Shown one piece after another: positions 48,982 through 56,506 of a DNA stretch of 56,506 bases; the first letter of the stretch is position 1, and each line of letters starts with the position of its first letter. The stretch lies in assembly GCA_031180595.1 (NCBI GenBank), contig JAPSLQ010000003.1, forward strand, positions 1-56,506. Reading direction: 5' to 3'. The notes under the pieces are model-generated. The model was not told the DNA's origin. It made no database searches and saw nothing but the letters and a program-made list of their open reading frames with translations. Made by a program: the position numbers and the translations under genes. This DNA is from Isoptericola sp. GTDB taxonomy: Bacteria; Actinomycetota; Actinomycetes; Actinomycetales; Cellulomonadaceae.

Positions 48982-50703
48982 TCACCCCTCGCCGCGCAGG
49001 CCCTTGAGCAGCGCGGCGGCGTCGGCGCTCGCGTCGAGCAGGGCCCCGATGTGCCGGCGCGTGCCCCGCGTGGGGTCGAGCATCGGCACGCGCTGCAGGG
49101 CGGCGGCACCGGGGACGTCGAAGATGACCGAGTCCCAGCTCGCGGCCGACACCTCGTCCGCGTAGCGGGCCATGACCTCGCCGCGGAACCAGGCGCGGGT
49201 GTCGGCCGGCGGGTGGTGCACCGCATGGGCGACCTGCTCCTCGTCGACGAGCCGCTCGACGGCGCCGGACGCGACGAGGCGGTGGTAGATCCCCCGCTCG
49301 GGCCGGACGTCGGACCACTGCAGGTCCATCGCGTGCAGCCGCGGGTGGTCCCAGTCGAGGCCGTCGCGCGAGCGCAGCCCCTCGAGCAGCCGCCGTTTGG
49401 CGACCCACTCGACCTCGCGCGCGCACGACGCGGGGTCGGTCCCGAGCCGCAGCAGCACCGAGCGCCAGCGGTCGAGCACGTCGTCGGAGGGCGCGTCCGA
49501 GCCCAGGGCCGCGAGCGCCCGGCCCACCACGTCGGCGTACGCCGTCTGGACCTCGAGCGCGGTACGGGTCGTGCCGTCGGCGAGCTCGAGCGGGGCCGTG
49601 AGCCCGAGGTCGCGGGACACGAGCTGGACGTCGCGGACGGGGTCGGCGAGCCGGAGCGCGGCCAGCTCGGCGCGCGCGGGGACGCCCGCCTCGGCGAGCG
49701 CGTCGAGGTGCTCGAGCACCCACAGCACGAGGGACGTCGTGCCGAGCTTGAGGTACGTGGCGACCTCGAAGTGGTTGGCGTCGCCGAGGATCAGGTGCAG
49801 CCGCCGCCAGCGGGTCCGGTCGGCGTGCGGCTCGTCGCGCGTGTTCACGATCGGGCGGCGCAGCGTCGTCTCGAGGCCCACCTCGGCCTCGATGTAGTCG
49901 GCACGCTGCGAGAGCTGGTAGCCGGCCTCGCCGCCCGTGGGCCCGAGGCCGACGCGGCCCGAGCCGGTGAAGACCTGGCGCGTGACGAGGAACGCCGTCA
50001 GGAGCTCGACGAGCGTGCCGAACGGCAGCGCCCGGTCGACGAGGTAGTTCTCGTGCGTGCCGTAGCTCGCGCCCTTGCCGTCGACGTTGTTCTTGTACAG
50101 CACGACCTCGGACCCGGGCAGCCTCGCCAGCTCGCGCGACGCGGCGAGCATGACGCGCTCGCCCGCGACGTCCCACAGCACGCCGTCGAGCGGGTTGGTC
50201 ACCTCGGGCGAGGAGTACTCCGGGTGGGCGTGGTCGACGTAGAGGCGCGCACCGTTGGTCAGGATGCAGTTCGCGGCGCTGGGGTCGTCGTACTCCTCCC
50301 CCGCGGGCCGGTCGACGTCCTCGGGCGCCTGCGTCCGCCGGGACCGGCCGCCGGGTGTCGCGGCGCTGCCCGCGACGCGGGACGACGCCGGGCCGGCCGA
50401 GGTGTCGACCGCGACGGTCGACCCCGCGACCGGCCCGGACGGGGCTGGCCGCGACGGGTCGTCCGTCAGGAGCGAGGGGTGCGCGGACGCCCGCTGCAGG
50501 TGGAAGCCCCGGGCGTCCTGCAGCGGGTCCTCGTCGTCGTAGTCCCAGCGGGCGGGCGGGTGCCCGCCGGGCCGGCCGCCCGACACCAGCGCCCGGTAGG
50601 TCGTCACGACCTGCGAGCTCATCAGCATCGGGTTGGCCAGGGGCCGGCCCGGGGACAGCACGCCGTACTCGGTCTCGATCCCCATCACGCGACGAACGCT
50701 CAC
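48982..50703 (-). CDS. dop: Dop, Pup deamidase and depupylase
   Basis: The 573-residue homologue of PafA converts the C-terminal Gln of Pup to Glu and removes Pup from substrates. It begins SVRRVMGIETEYGVL (ATP/Mg Glu residues), with LYVDHAHPEYSSPE, DGKGASYGTHENYLVDR and [17 protein letters not shown]. An insert between residues ~48 and ~150 is rich in Pro, Ser, Asp and Arg and makes it longer than most Dop proteins; it lies where the Dop loop sits. GTG start; TAGGGT ends six bases upstream, suggesting a leaderless mRNA. Confidence 0.96.
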   Translation of the reverse strand: MSVRRVMGIETEYGVLSPGRPLANPMLMSSQVVTTYRALVSGGRPGGHPPARWDYDDEDPLQDARGFHLQRASAHPSLLTDDPSRPAPSGPVAGSTVAVDTSAGPASSRVAGSAATPGGRSRRTQAPEDVDRPAGEEYDDPSAANCILTNGARLYVDHAHPEYSSPEVTNPLDGVLWDVAGERVMLAASRELARLPGSEVVLYKNNVDGKGASYGTHENYLVDRALPFGTLVELLTAFLVTRQVFTGSGRVGLGPTGGEAGYQLSQRADYIEAEVGLETTLRRPIVNTRDEPHADRTRWRRLHLILGDANHFEVATYLKLGTTSLVLWVLEHLDALAEAGVPARAELAALRLADPVRDVQLVSRDLGLTAPLELADGTTRTALEVQTAYADVVGRALAALGSDAPSDDVLDRWRSVLLRLGTDPASCAREVEWVAKRRLLEGLRSRDGLDWDHPRLHAMDLQWSDVRPERGIYHRLVASGAVERLVDEEQVAHAVHHPPADTRAWFRGEVMARYADEVSAASWDSVIFDVPGAAALQRVPMLDPTRGTRRHIGALLDASADAAALLKGLRGEG

Positions 50704-50719
50704 GCGTCCACCCTATGGC

Positions 50720-52363
50720 TCACAGGTACTGGCCCGTGCTCGTCACCGTGTCGATCGTGCGCGGCGCACCGTTCTCGCCCTTCTTCTGGACGATCGTGCG
50801 GATGAAGACGATCCGCTCGCCCTTCTTGCCGCTGATCCGCGCCCAGTCGTCGGGGTTGGTGGTGTTGGGCAGGTCCTCGTTCTCCTTGAACTCGTCGACG
50901 CACGCGGACAGCAGGTGCTCGACCCGGATGCCCCGCTGGCCGGTGGCCAGGAAGTCCTTGATCGCCATCTTCTTGGCCCGGTCGACGACGTTCTGGATCA
51001 TCGCGCCGGAGTTGAAGTCCTTGAAGTACAGGGTCTCCTTGTCCCCGGACGCGTACGTGACCTCGAGGAACTGGTTCTCCTCGTCCTCGGCGTACATGCG
51101 CTCGACCACGCTGCGGATCATCGCCTCCACGGCCTCGGTCGCGCTGCCGCCGTGCTCGGCGAGGTCGTCCGTGTGGATCGGCAGGTCCGGCGTGAGGTAC
51201 TTGCCGAAGATCTCCTCGGCACCCTCGGCGTCGGGGCGCTCGATCTTGATCTTCACGTCGAGGCGGCCCGGGCGCAGGATCGCCGGGTCGATCATGTCCT
51301 CACGGTTCGAGGCGCCGATGACGATGACGTTGTCGAGCCGCTCGACGCCGTCGATCTCGGCGAGGAGCTGCGGCACGATCGTGGTCTCGACGTCGGACGA
51401 CAGCCCCGTGCCACGTGTGCGGAACAGCGACTCCATCTCGTCGAAGAAGACGACGACGGGCATGCCCTGCGACGCCTTCTCGCGGGCCCGGGCGAAGATC
51501 AGCCGGATGTGCCGCTCCGTCTCGCCGACGTACTTGTTGAGCAGCTCGGGGCCCTTGACGTTGAGGAAGAAGCTCTTCGCGTTCGGGTCCCCGCCGCGCT
51601 TGTCCGCGACCATCTTGGCGAGGGAGCTCGCGACCGCCTTGGCGATGAGCGTCTTGCCGCAGCCGGGAGGGCCGTACAGCAGCACGCCCTTGGGCGGCCG
51701 CAGCCCGTGCTCGCGGAACAGGTCGGGGTGGGAGAACGGCAGCTCGACCGCGTCGCGGATGGCCTCGATCTGCGGGCCCAGGCCGCCGATGTCCTCGTAG
51801 GCGATGTCGGGGACCTCCTCGAGGACGAGCTCCTCGACCTCCGACTTGGGGACGACCTCGAACACGAAGCCGCTGCGCACGTCGACCGTGAGCGAGTCGC
51901 CGACGCGCAGGTTCGAGCCGGTCACCGAGCCGGCGAGCCGGACCACGCGCTCCTCGTCGGCGCGCCCGACGACGAGCACCCGGTCGTCGTCGAGGACCTC
52001 CTTGACCGTGACGAGCTCGCCGGTGCGCTCGAAGCCGCCGGCGGACACGACCGTCATGGCCTCGTTGAGCTTGACCTCCTGGCCGGGCTTGAGCTCGGCC
52101 ACGTCGAGGCTCGGGCTCGCCGAGACGTGCATCTTGCGGCCCGACGACGAGATGTCGACCGAGCCGTCGTCGTGCGCGGCGAGGAACGTGGCGTACGTGC
52201 CCGGGGGCTTGGCGAGCTCGTCGATCTGCTTCTTGAGCTCGACGATCTGGTCGCGCGCGGCGCGCAGCGCCTCGGCGAGCCGCTCGTTCTTGGCGGCGAG
52301 GAGCGCGAGCTGGGCGTCCCGGCTCGGGCCCGTGGGCTCGGGGCGGACAGTGTTCTCGGTCAT
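50720..52363 (-). CDS. arc: Proteasome-associated ATPase (Arc/Mpa)
   Basis: The 547-residue AAA protein unfolds pupylated substrates for the 20S core. It has an N-terminal coiled coil (~residues 15-50) that captures Pup, two OB domains (~55-190), Walker [13 protein letters not shown] (~233), Walker [12 protein letters not shown], and a C-terminus GQYL, whose penultimate Tyr docks in the alpha ring. ATG start after GAGGGGG. The 169-bp gap upstream has TAGGGT as a likely -10. dop follows 16 bp downstream, so arc-dop may share a transcript. Confidence 0.97.
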   Translation of the reverse strand: MTENTVRPEPTGPSRDAQLALLAAKNERLAEALRAARDQIVELKKQIDELAKPPGTYATFLAAHDDGSVDISSSGRKMHVSASPSLDVAELKPGQEVKLNEAMTVVSAGGFERTGELVTVKEVLDDDRVLVVGRADEERVVRLAGSVTGSNLRVGDSLTVDVRSGFVFEVVPKSEVEELVLEEVPDIAYEDIGGLGPQIEAIRDAVELPFSHPDLFREHGLRPPKGVLLYGPPGCGKTLIAKAVASSLAKMVADKRGGDPNAKSFFLNVKGPELLNKYVGETERHIRLIFARAREKASQGMPVVVFFDEMESLFRTRGTGLSSDVETTIVPQLLAEIDGVERLDNVIVIGASNREDMIDPAILRPGRLDVKIKIERPDAEGAEEIFGKYLTPDLPIHTDDLAEHGGSATEAVEAMIRSVVERMYAEDEENQFLEVTYASGDKETLYFKDFNSGAMIQNVVDRAKKMAIKDFLATGQRGIRVEHLLSACVDEFKENEDLPNTTNPDDWARISGKKGERIVFIRTIVQKKGENGAPRTIDTVTSTGQYL

Positions 52364-52532
52364 CGCATCCCCCTCTCGTGCAGGCCCCGGGTGGTGACCT
52401 CCCCGTCCGGGAAGGTGCCCCCGAGATACAGCACCCTAGAGGGGAACGCGGACACTCGACGGTTCATTTCGCGGTGAGGTCCGCAGGTTCACACGACCAT
52501 CACGCCACGGTGACCGCACCGAGACCTGCGGC

Positions 52533-53540
52533 TCACCCGTCCTCGGGGGCCTGGCCGACCTCGCGCCGGGCGCGCCGGAGCTTCTTGTCGGACACGGGGC
52601 GCTCCCCGAGGTCCTCCTCCGTCCACTCGGCGTCGGGGCCCGGGTAGGCGCCCTTGGCCGGGCGACGGGTGCGGTCGGGCGGCGCGACGCCGTCGGCCAG
52701 CCGCCGTGCGGTGACGAGGAAGCCGGTATGCCCGATCATGCGGTGCTGGGGGCGCACCGCGAGCCCCTCGAGGTGCCAGCCGCGGACCATCGACTCCCAC
52801 GCGGTCGGCTCGGCGAACCGGCCGTCGGCGCGCAGGTCCTCGGCGGTGCGCGACAGCTGGGTGGCCGTGGCGACGTACGCGACGAGGACGCCGCCCGGCA
52901 CGAGCGCCCGCGCGACGGCGTCGATGTTCTCCCACGGCGCCAGCATGTCGAGCACGACGCGGTCGACCGTCCCCGGCTCGGCGGCGGTGGGCAGCACGTC
53001 CGCGAGGTCGCCCACCGAGAGGCGCCAGGCCGGGTGCGGTCCGCCGAAGAACGTCTCGACGTTGCCGCGCGCGATCGCCGCGAAGTCCTCGCGCCGCTCG
53101 ATCGAGTGCAGCTCGCCCGCGTCGCCGACGGCGCGCAGCAGCGACATGGTCAGGGCGCCGGAGCCCACGCCGGCCTCGACGACCCGCGCGCCCGGGAAGA
53201 TGTCCGCCATCTGCACGATCTGCCCGGCGTCCTTGGGGTAGACGACCGCGGCGCCGCGCGGCATCGACAGCACGTAGTCGCTCAGCAGCGGCCGCAGCAC
53301 CAGGTACTCGATCCCGGCCGTGTTGGTCACGACCCAGCCCTCGGGCTTGCCGATGAGCTCCTCGTGGCGGAAGTAGCCCTTGTGGGTGTGGAACGTCCCG
53401 CCGGGCTGGAGGGTGATGGTGTGCAGGCGACCCTTGGGGTCGGTGAGCTGCACCTTGTCGCCCACGCGCAGGGGTCCGCGGCGCTGCTCGGCGCCGGTGG
53501 CCGCGGGGTTCTTCGGGGGCGTGGGGTCGGGGGAAGTCAC
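52533..53540 (-). CDS. trmI: tRNA (adenine-58-N1)-methyltransferase TrmI
   Basis: The 335-residue enzyme methylates A58 in the T loop of tRNAs. It has an N-terminal beta domain (VGDKVQLTDPKGRLHTITL), the SAM motif ARVVEAGVGSGALTMSLLRA (~118-137), IERREDFAAIARGNVE and VLDMLAPWENID. The C-terminal ~50 residues are charged and extend beyond the core. GTG start, with TAGACT eight bases upstream as a possible leaderless -10. TrmI beside the proteasome genes is a regular actinobacterial arrangement. Confidence 0.93.
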   Translation of the reverse strand: MTSPDPTPPKNPAATGAEQRRGPLRVGDKVQLTDPKGRLHTITLQPGGTFHTHKGYFRHEELIGKPEGWVVTNTAGIEYLVLRPLLSDYVLSMPRGAAVVYPKDAGQIVQMADIFPGARVVEAGVGSGALTMSLLRAVGDAGELHSIERREDFAAIARGNVETFFGGPHPAWRLSVGDLADVLPTAAEPGTVDRVVLDMLAPWENIDAVARALVPGGVLVAYVATATQLSRTAEDLRADGRFAEPTAWESMVRGWHLEGLAVRPQHRMIGHTGFLVTARRLADGVAPPDRTRRPAKGAYPGPDAEWTEEDLGERPVSDKKLRRARREVGQAPEDG

Positions 53541-53551
53541 GGCGGGCCAGT

Positions 53552-54670
53552 CTACTGGCGCACCGCCGCCGCGACGCGAGCGACGTCCAGGACGCCGGTG
53601 ACCCGTCCGCCGTCGAGCACCGGGACGACGCGCGCCCCCGCCGACGTCCGGGCGAGCCGCTCGAGGAGCTCCGGGCCGGACAGGTGCGCGTCGACGCCCG
53701 AGCCCGGGGGGAACGGTACGACGGCGGCGTCGACCGGCGTCGAGGCGGCCTGCGCGTCCGGAACGGCTCCGGCGGCGGCCGGGTCGACCCACCCCAGCGG
53801 CTCGCCCGAGGGCCCCACGACAACCAGCGCGCTGCTCGGGTGGCCGGCGACGGTCGCACCGGCCGCGGCGACGCTCGTGCCGGAGGGGACGGCGACCGCG
53901 GGCGCGGCCAGCGTGCGCACGCTCAGCCCGGACAGGCGCTCGCGACGCCGCTCCGCCGTGATCGCGTCCCCGGCTCCCGTCCACAGGAACGCACCGATGA
54001 GCGCGGCCCACATCACGGTGACCCAGCTCGTCTGGCGTCCCTGGACCAGCGGCCACACGAGCGCCCAGACGACCACGCCGACCGCCACGACGCGCCCGAA
54101 CCACCCGGCCACCACGGTGCCGCGCGTCCGGGACCCCGTGACCGCCCACACGAGCGACTCCAGGATCTGGCCGCCGTCGAGCGGCAGACCGGGAAGGAGG
54201 TTGAACAGGCCGACGAACGCGTTGGAGAACGCGCCGGCGTAGAGCAGCATCGCCGGCACGGACAGGACGGTCTGGGCCTGGAACGCGAACCAGAGGCCGG
54301 CCGCGAGCGCGAGGTTGGTCAGCGGGCCGACGACGGCCACGAGCGCCCCGTCGACCGGCCGCCGCGTGACCCCGGTGTACGCCGTGTGGCCGCCCCACAG
54401 CGTGACCGCGAGCTCGGTCACCTGGTGCCCGCGGGCCCGGGCGACGAGGGCGTGCGCGACCTCGTGCAGGAAGACCGAGCCGAACAGCAGCAGCACGAAG
54501 GCGAACGAGACGACCAGCACGCCGGTGGTCTCCAGGAGCGGGGCGAAGGCACGCACGGTGGGCGCGAAGACGAACGTCAGCACGACTGCGGCGAGGAACC
54601 ACGACGGCGTCACGACGACGGGTGCGCCCGCGACGCGGCCGACGACCCAGCCCTTGGAACGAGAGGTCAC
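53552..54670 (-). CDS. Site-2 protease (M50) with C-terminal CBS-like region
   Basis: The 372-residue membrane zinc protease has the metal motif FLHEVAHALVARARGH (HExxH, ~residues 68-72) and the second metal ligand in LLPGLPLDGGQILE (~163-176), within about six membrane helices. Residues ~235-372 look like a pair of CBS-type modules, here diverged. M50 family proteases cleave membrane-bound regulators or peptides; the substrate is unknown. GTG start; TAGCCT ends six bases upstream. It lies directly before trmI and divergent from the RecB-like gene. Confidence 0.9.
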   Translation of the reverse strand: MTSRSKGWVVGRVAGAPVVVTPSWFLAAVVLTFVFAPTVRAFAPLLETTGVLVVSFAFVLLLFGSVFLHEVAHALVARARGHQVTELAVTLWGGHTAYTGVTRRPVDGALVAVVGPLTNLALAAGLWFAFQAQTVLSVPAMLLYAGAFSNAFVGLFNLLPGLPLDGGQILESLVWAVTGSRTRGTVVAGWFGRVVAVGVVVWALVWPLVQGRQTSWVTVMWAALIGAFLWTGAGDAITAERRRERLSGLSVRTLAAPAVAVPSGTSVAAAGATVAGHPSSALVVVGPSGEPLGWVDPAAAGAVPDAQAASTPVDAAVVPFPPGSGVDAHLSGPELLERLARTSAGARVVPVLDGGRVTGVLDVARVAAAVRQ

Positions 54671-54742
54671 GCCGTCAGGCTATCCGCGACCCCTGTGGAC
54701 GGCCTGACGGACGTGTCGCCGACCCGCCGTAGGGTGGCGCGC

Positions 54743-55627
54743 ATGACGACGACCGCCGAGCACGTCCTGCCGACGGCGGACGAGGCCGCGCCGCGTCCGC
54801 CGGCGCTGTCGCCGTCGCGGGCGAACGACTTCATGCAGTGCCCGCTGCTGTTCCGGTTCCGCATGGTCGACCGGCTGCCGGAGCCGCCGTCGTCGGCGGC
54901 CGCGCGCGGGACGCTGGTGCACGCGGTGCTCGAACGGCTCTACGACGCCCCGCTCGGGGAGCGCACCCGCGACGCGGCGCTCGCGCTCCTGCCGGGAGAG
55001 TGGGAACGGCTGCTGACCGCCGAGCCGCGGTACGCGCAGCTGTTCGCCCCGGGCGGCGACGCCGACGGCGTCGCCGTCGACGACTGGCTGCGCGGCGCCG
55101 GGAAGCTGCTCGGTACCTACTTCACGCTCGAGGACCCGAACCGGCTCGAGCCCGAGTCGCGCGAGCTGCGCGTCGAGACGCGGCTGGCCGACGGGCCGCT
55201 GCTGCGCGGCGTCGTCGACCGGCTCGACGTCGCGCCGGACGGGGCGGTGCGCGTCGTCGACTACAAGACGGGCAGGGCGCCCCGGCCCGGGTTCGAGGCC
55301 TCGGCCCTGTTCCAGATGCGGTTCTACGGGCTCGTGCTCTGGCGCGAGCGCGGCACGCTGCCCCGGATGCTTCAGCTCGTGTACCTCGGCGACGGCCAGG
55401 TGCTGCGCGCCGAGCCCAGCGAGCGGGAGCTCGAGGTCACGGAGGCCAAGGTCCGGGCGCTCTGGTCGGCCATCCAGGAGGCGGCCCGGACGGGCGAGTG
55501 GGCGGCCCGCCGGACCCGGCTGTGCGACTGGTGCGCGCACCGGTCGGTGTGCCCCGAGTTCGGCGGCACGCCGCCGGCGATCCCCGAGGGAGCGCTGCTG
55601 GAGCGCCTCGGGGTGGACGCCGCGTGA
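54743..55627 (+). CDS. RecB-family PD-(D/E)XK nuclease with Fe-S cysteines
   Basis: The 294-residue protein has a PD-(D/E)XK core with the Asp and Lys in VVDYKTGRAP (~residues 172-181) preceded by GVVDRLDV. Four cysteines frame the domain: Cys in MQCPLLFRF (~33) and C-x2-C-x5-C in LCDWCAHRSVC near the end, matching the AddB/Cas4-like 4Fe-4S layout. Stand-alone RecB-like nucleases of this type are common in actinobacteria, function unknown; Cas4 is unlikely as no CRISPR genes are near. ATG with TAGGGT seven bases upstream. Confidence 0.88.
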   Translation: MTTTAEHVLPTADEAAPRPPALSPSRANDFMQCPLLFRFRMVDRLPEPPSSAAARGTLVHAVLERLYDAPLGERTRDAALALLPGEWERLLTAEPRYAQLFAPGGDADGVAVDDWLRGAGKLLGTYFTLEDPNRLEPESRELRVETRLADGPLLRGVVDRLDVAPDGAVRVVDYKTGRAPRPGFEASALFQMRFYGLVLWRERGTLPRMLQLVYLGDGQVLRAEPSERELEVTEAKVRALWSAIQEAARTGEWAARRTRLCDWCAHRSVCPEFGGTPPAIPEGALLERLGVDAA

Positions 55628-55630
55628 CCC

Positions 55631-56335
55631 TCAGGCGGCGTCGTCGCGCCTGCCGGTGAGGTCGAGCACCTCGCCGGCCGCGATCCGCGCGACCGTGCCG
55701 AGGTCCACCTGCGTGAGGGACGAGGCGCGGCTCAGCCCGGCCAGGTGCGGGACGGGCACGACCGCCTCCACGCCGAGCGTGCGGGTCCCCGCGGCGAGCG
55801 CCGAGGCGATGCCCGTGGGCGAGTCCTCGATCGCCACGCAGCGCCGCGGGTCGACCCCGAGACGCTCGGCGGCCTCGAGGTACGGCTCCGGGTGGGGCTT
55901 GCCACGGGTCACCTGGTCGCCGGTGACGAGCGTGGTGAACGCCCCGGCGGGACCGCGCGAGACGACCTCCTCCGCCAGGACCGCGTAGGACATCGTCACG
56001 AGCGCGCAGGGCACGCCGGCCCCGGACAGGGCGGCGAGCAGCTCGCGCGCGCCCGGCTGCCACGGCACGCGGGAGCGCACCTGGCTCGTGACGCGCTCCA
56101 GCAGGTGGTCGACGATCCGCTCGACCGGCATGTCGACGCCTGCCTCCTGCAGCACCTCCGCCGACGTCAGCAGCGGGTTGCCGACGAGCTGCAGCGCCTT
56201 GTCGTGCGACCAGTGCCCCCCGTGGGCCTCGACGAGCTCGTGCTCGGCGCGGATCCAGTACGGCTCGGTGTCGACGAGGGTGCCGTCCATGTCCCACAGG
56301 ACGGCGTCGGGCAGCGGCAGGGTGGCGGTGTTCAG
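55631..56335 (-). CDS. HAD-family phosphatase (beta-phosphoglucomutase-like), probable CTG start
   Basis: The 234-residue protein has HAD motif I LWDMDGTLVDTE (nucleophile Asp ~14), motif II ALVTMSYA, Lys in GKPHPEPY, and motif III VAIEDSPTGIASALAAG. It belongs to the beta-PGM/sugar phosphatase group; the substrate is unknown. No ATG, GTG or TTG lies in frame between a start that would overlap the divergent gene and motif I, whereas CTG at 56335 has GGGAGG five bases upstream and TACGCT (56375-56380) as a -10. The in-frame ATG inside motif I would delete the nucleophile. It ends three bases from the convergent nuclease gene. Confidence 0.88.
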   Translation of the reverse strand: MNTATLPLPDAVLWDMDGTLVDTEPYWIRAEHELVEAHGGHWSHDKALQLVGNPLLTSAEVLQEAGVDMPVERIVDHLLERVTSQVRSRVPWQPGARELLAALSGAGVPCALVTMSYAVLAEEVVSRGPAGAFTTLVTGDQVTRGKPHPEPYLEAAERLGVDPRRCVAIEDSPTGIASALAAGTRTLGVEAVVPVPHLAGLSRASSLTQVDLGTVARIAAGEVLDLTGRRDDAA

Positions 56336-56420
56336 GGCGTCCTCCCGGGGTGGGGTCGGGCACGGGCAGACCTGAGCGTACCCACGTGCGGGTCGACGAC
56401 GCCGGTGCGACCGTGTGGCC

Positions 56421-56506
56421 ATGCGAGTCGCCGTCGTGGGAGCCACAGGGAACGTCGGTACCGCGCTGCTGCGCGCGCTGAGCACCGAGACGCGGGTGAC
56501 GTCCGT
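56421..56506 (+). CDS. Rossmann-fold NAD(P)-binding protein, start only
   Basis: Only 28 full codons are visible. The start MRVAVVGATGNVGTALLRAL is a nucleotide-binding Rossmann motif (GATGNVG) of the extended SDR/NmrA or epimerase type. It is divergent from the HAD gene, with 85 bp between the two starts. The enzyme type cannot be decided from the fragment. Confidence 0.75.
   Translation, partial: MRVAVVGATGNVGTALLRALSTETRVTS

Noticed and set aside
54743-55627. RecB-like nuclease as Cas4 of a CRISPR system
   Set aside because: No other cas genes and no repeat-spacer array are present; stand-alone RecB-like proteins of this kind are common in the group.

Overview
This window is a very GC-rich, densely packed chromosomal stretch from an actinobacterium. 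The evidence is gene content: WhiA, a complete Pup-proteasome locus (arc/mpa, dop, pup, prcB, prcA, pafA), PdtaR, actinobacterial-type RapZ and S1, many GTG starts and 4-bp stop/start overlaps. High GC, two TerC proteins and the proteasome suggest Micrococcales, possibly Cellulomonadaceae. That placement is an inference from general likeness, not a search. I see no prophage, transposase, CRISPR array or other sign of recent transfer. No gene-free stretch exceeds about 300 bp; the longest (146-379 and 19208-19416) hold promoters and leaders.

Layout. Positions 1-8820 (minus) are gap (partial), whiA, yvcK, rapZ and uvrC in a chain, then an OsmC-like protein and uvrA. Positions 8871-9986 hold a peptidase E-like protein and a divergent YciI-like protein. 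Positions 9994-12190 hold two overlapping TerC genes behind a recognisable yybP-ykoY manganese riboswitch. Positions 12217-15630 (minus) hold uvrB, pcp and coaE. Positions 15703-20229 hold an ABC exporter (+), rpsA (-) and a methyltransferase (+). Positions 20317-25162 hold polA, a thioesterase, a GNAT enzyme, pdtaR and a tRNA with anticodon CAA. Positions 25227-32772 hold pyk and gltD-gltB.

Positions 32893-44630 (minus) form an amino-acid block. In transcription order it is hisF, two ABC half-transporters, hisI, trpE, a Trp-region membrane protein, an HGxxPAAW protein, trpC, trpB, trpA and lgt. Positions 44639-52363 hold an FKBP-type lipoprotein and the Pup-proteasome genes. Positions 52533-56506 hold a tRNA methyltransferase (TrmI), a site-2 protease, a RecB-family nuclease, a HAD phosphatase and the start of a Rossmann-fold protein.

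The genes are nearly all conserved housekeeping: nucleotide excision repair (uvrA, uvrB, uvrC), central carbon and nitrogen assimilation (gap, pyk, gltBD), Trp/His synthesis, translation, and tagged protein degradation. I found no convincing undescribed multi-gene system. The points most worth a second look are the riboswitch with its Shine-Dalgarno-masking hairpin, a tRNA-Leu(CAA) that lacks the usual long variable arm, tandem repeats that duplicate the stop codons of polA and pafA, a heterodimeric exporter with a paired degenerate ATP site, a probable CTG start, and a strong pattern of leaderless promoters.
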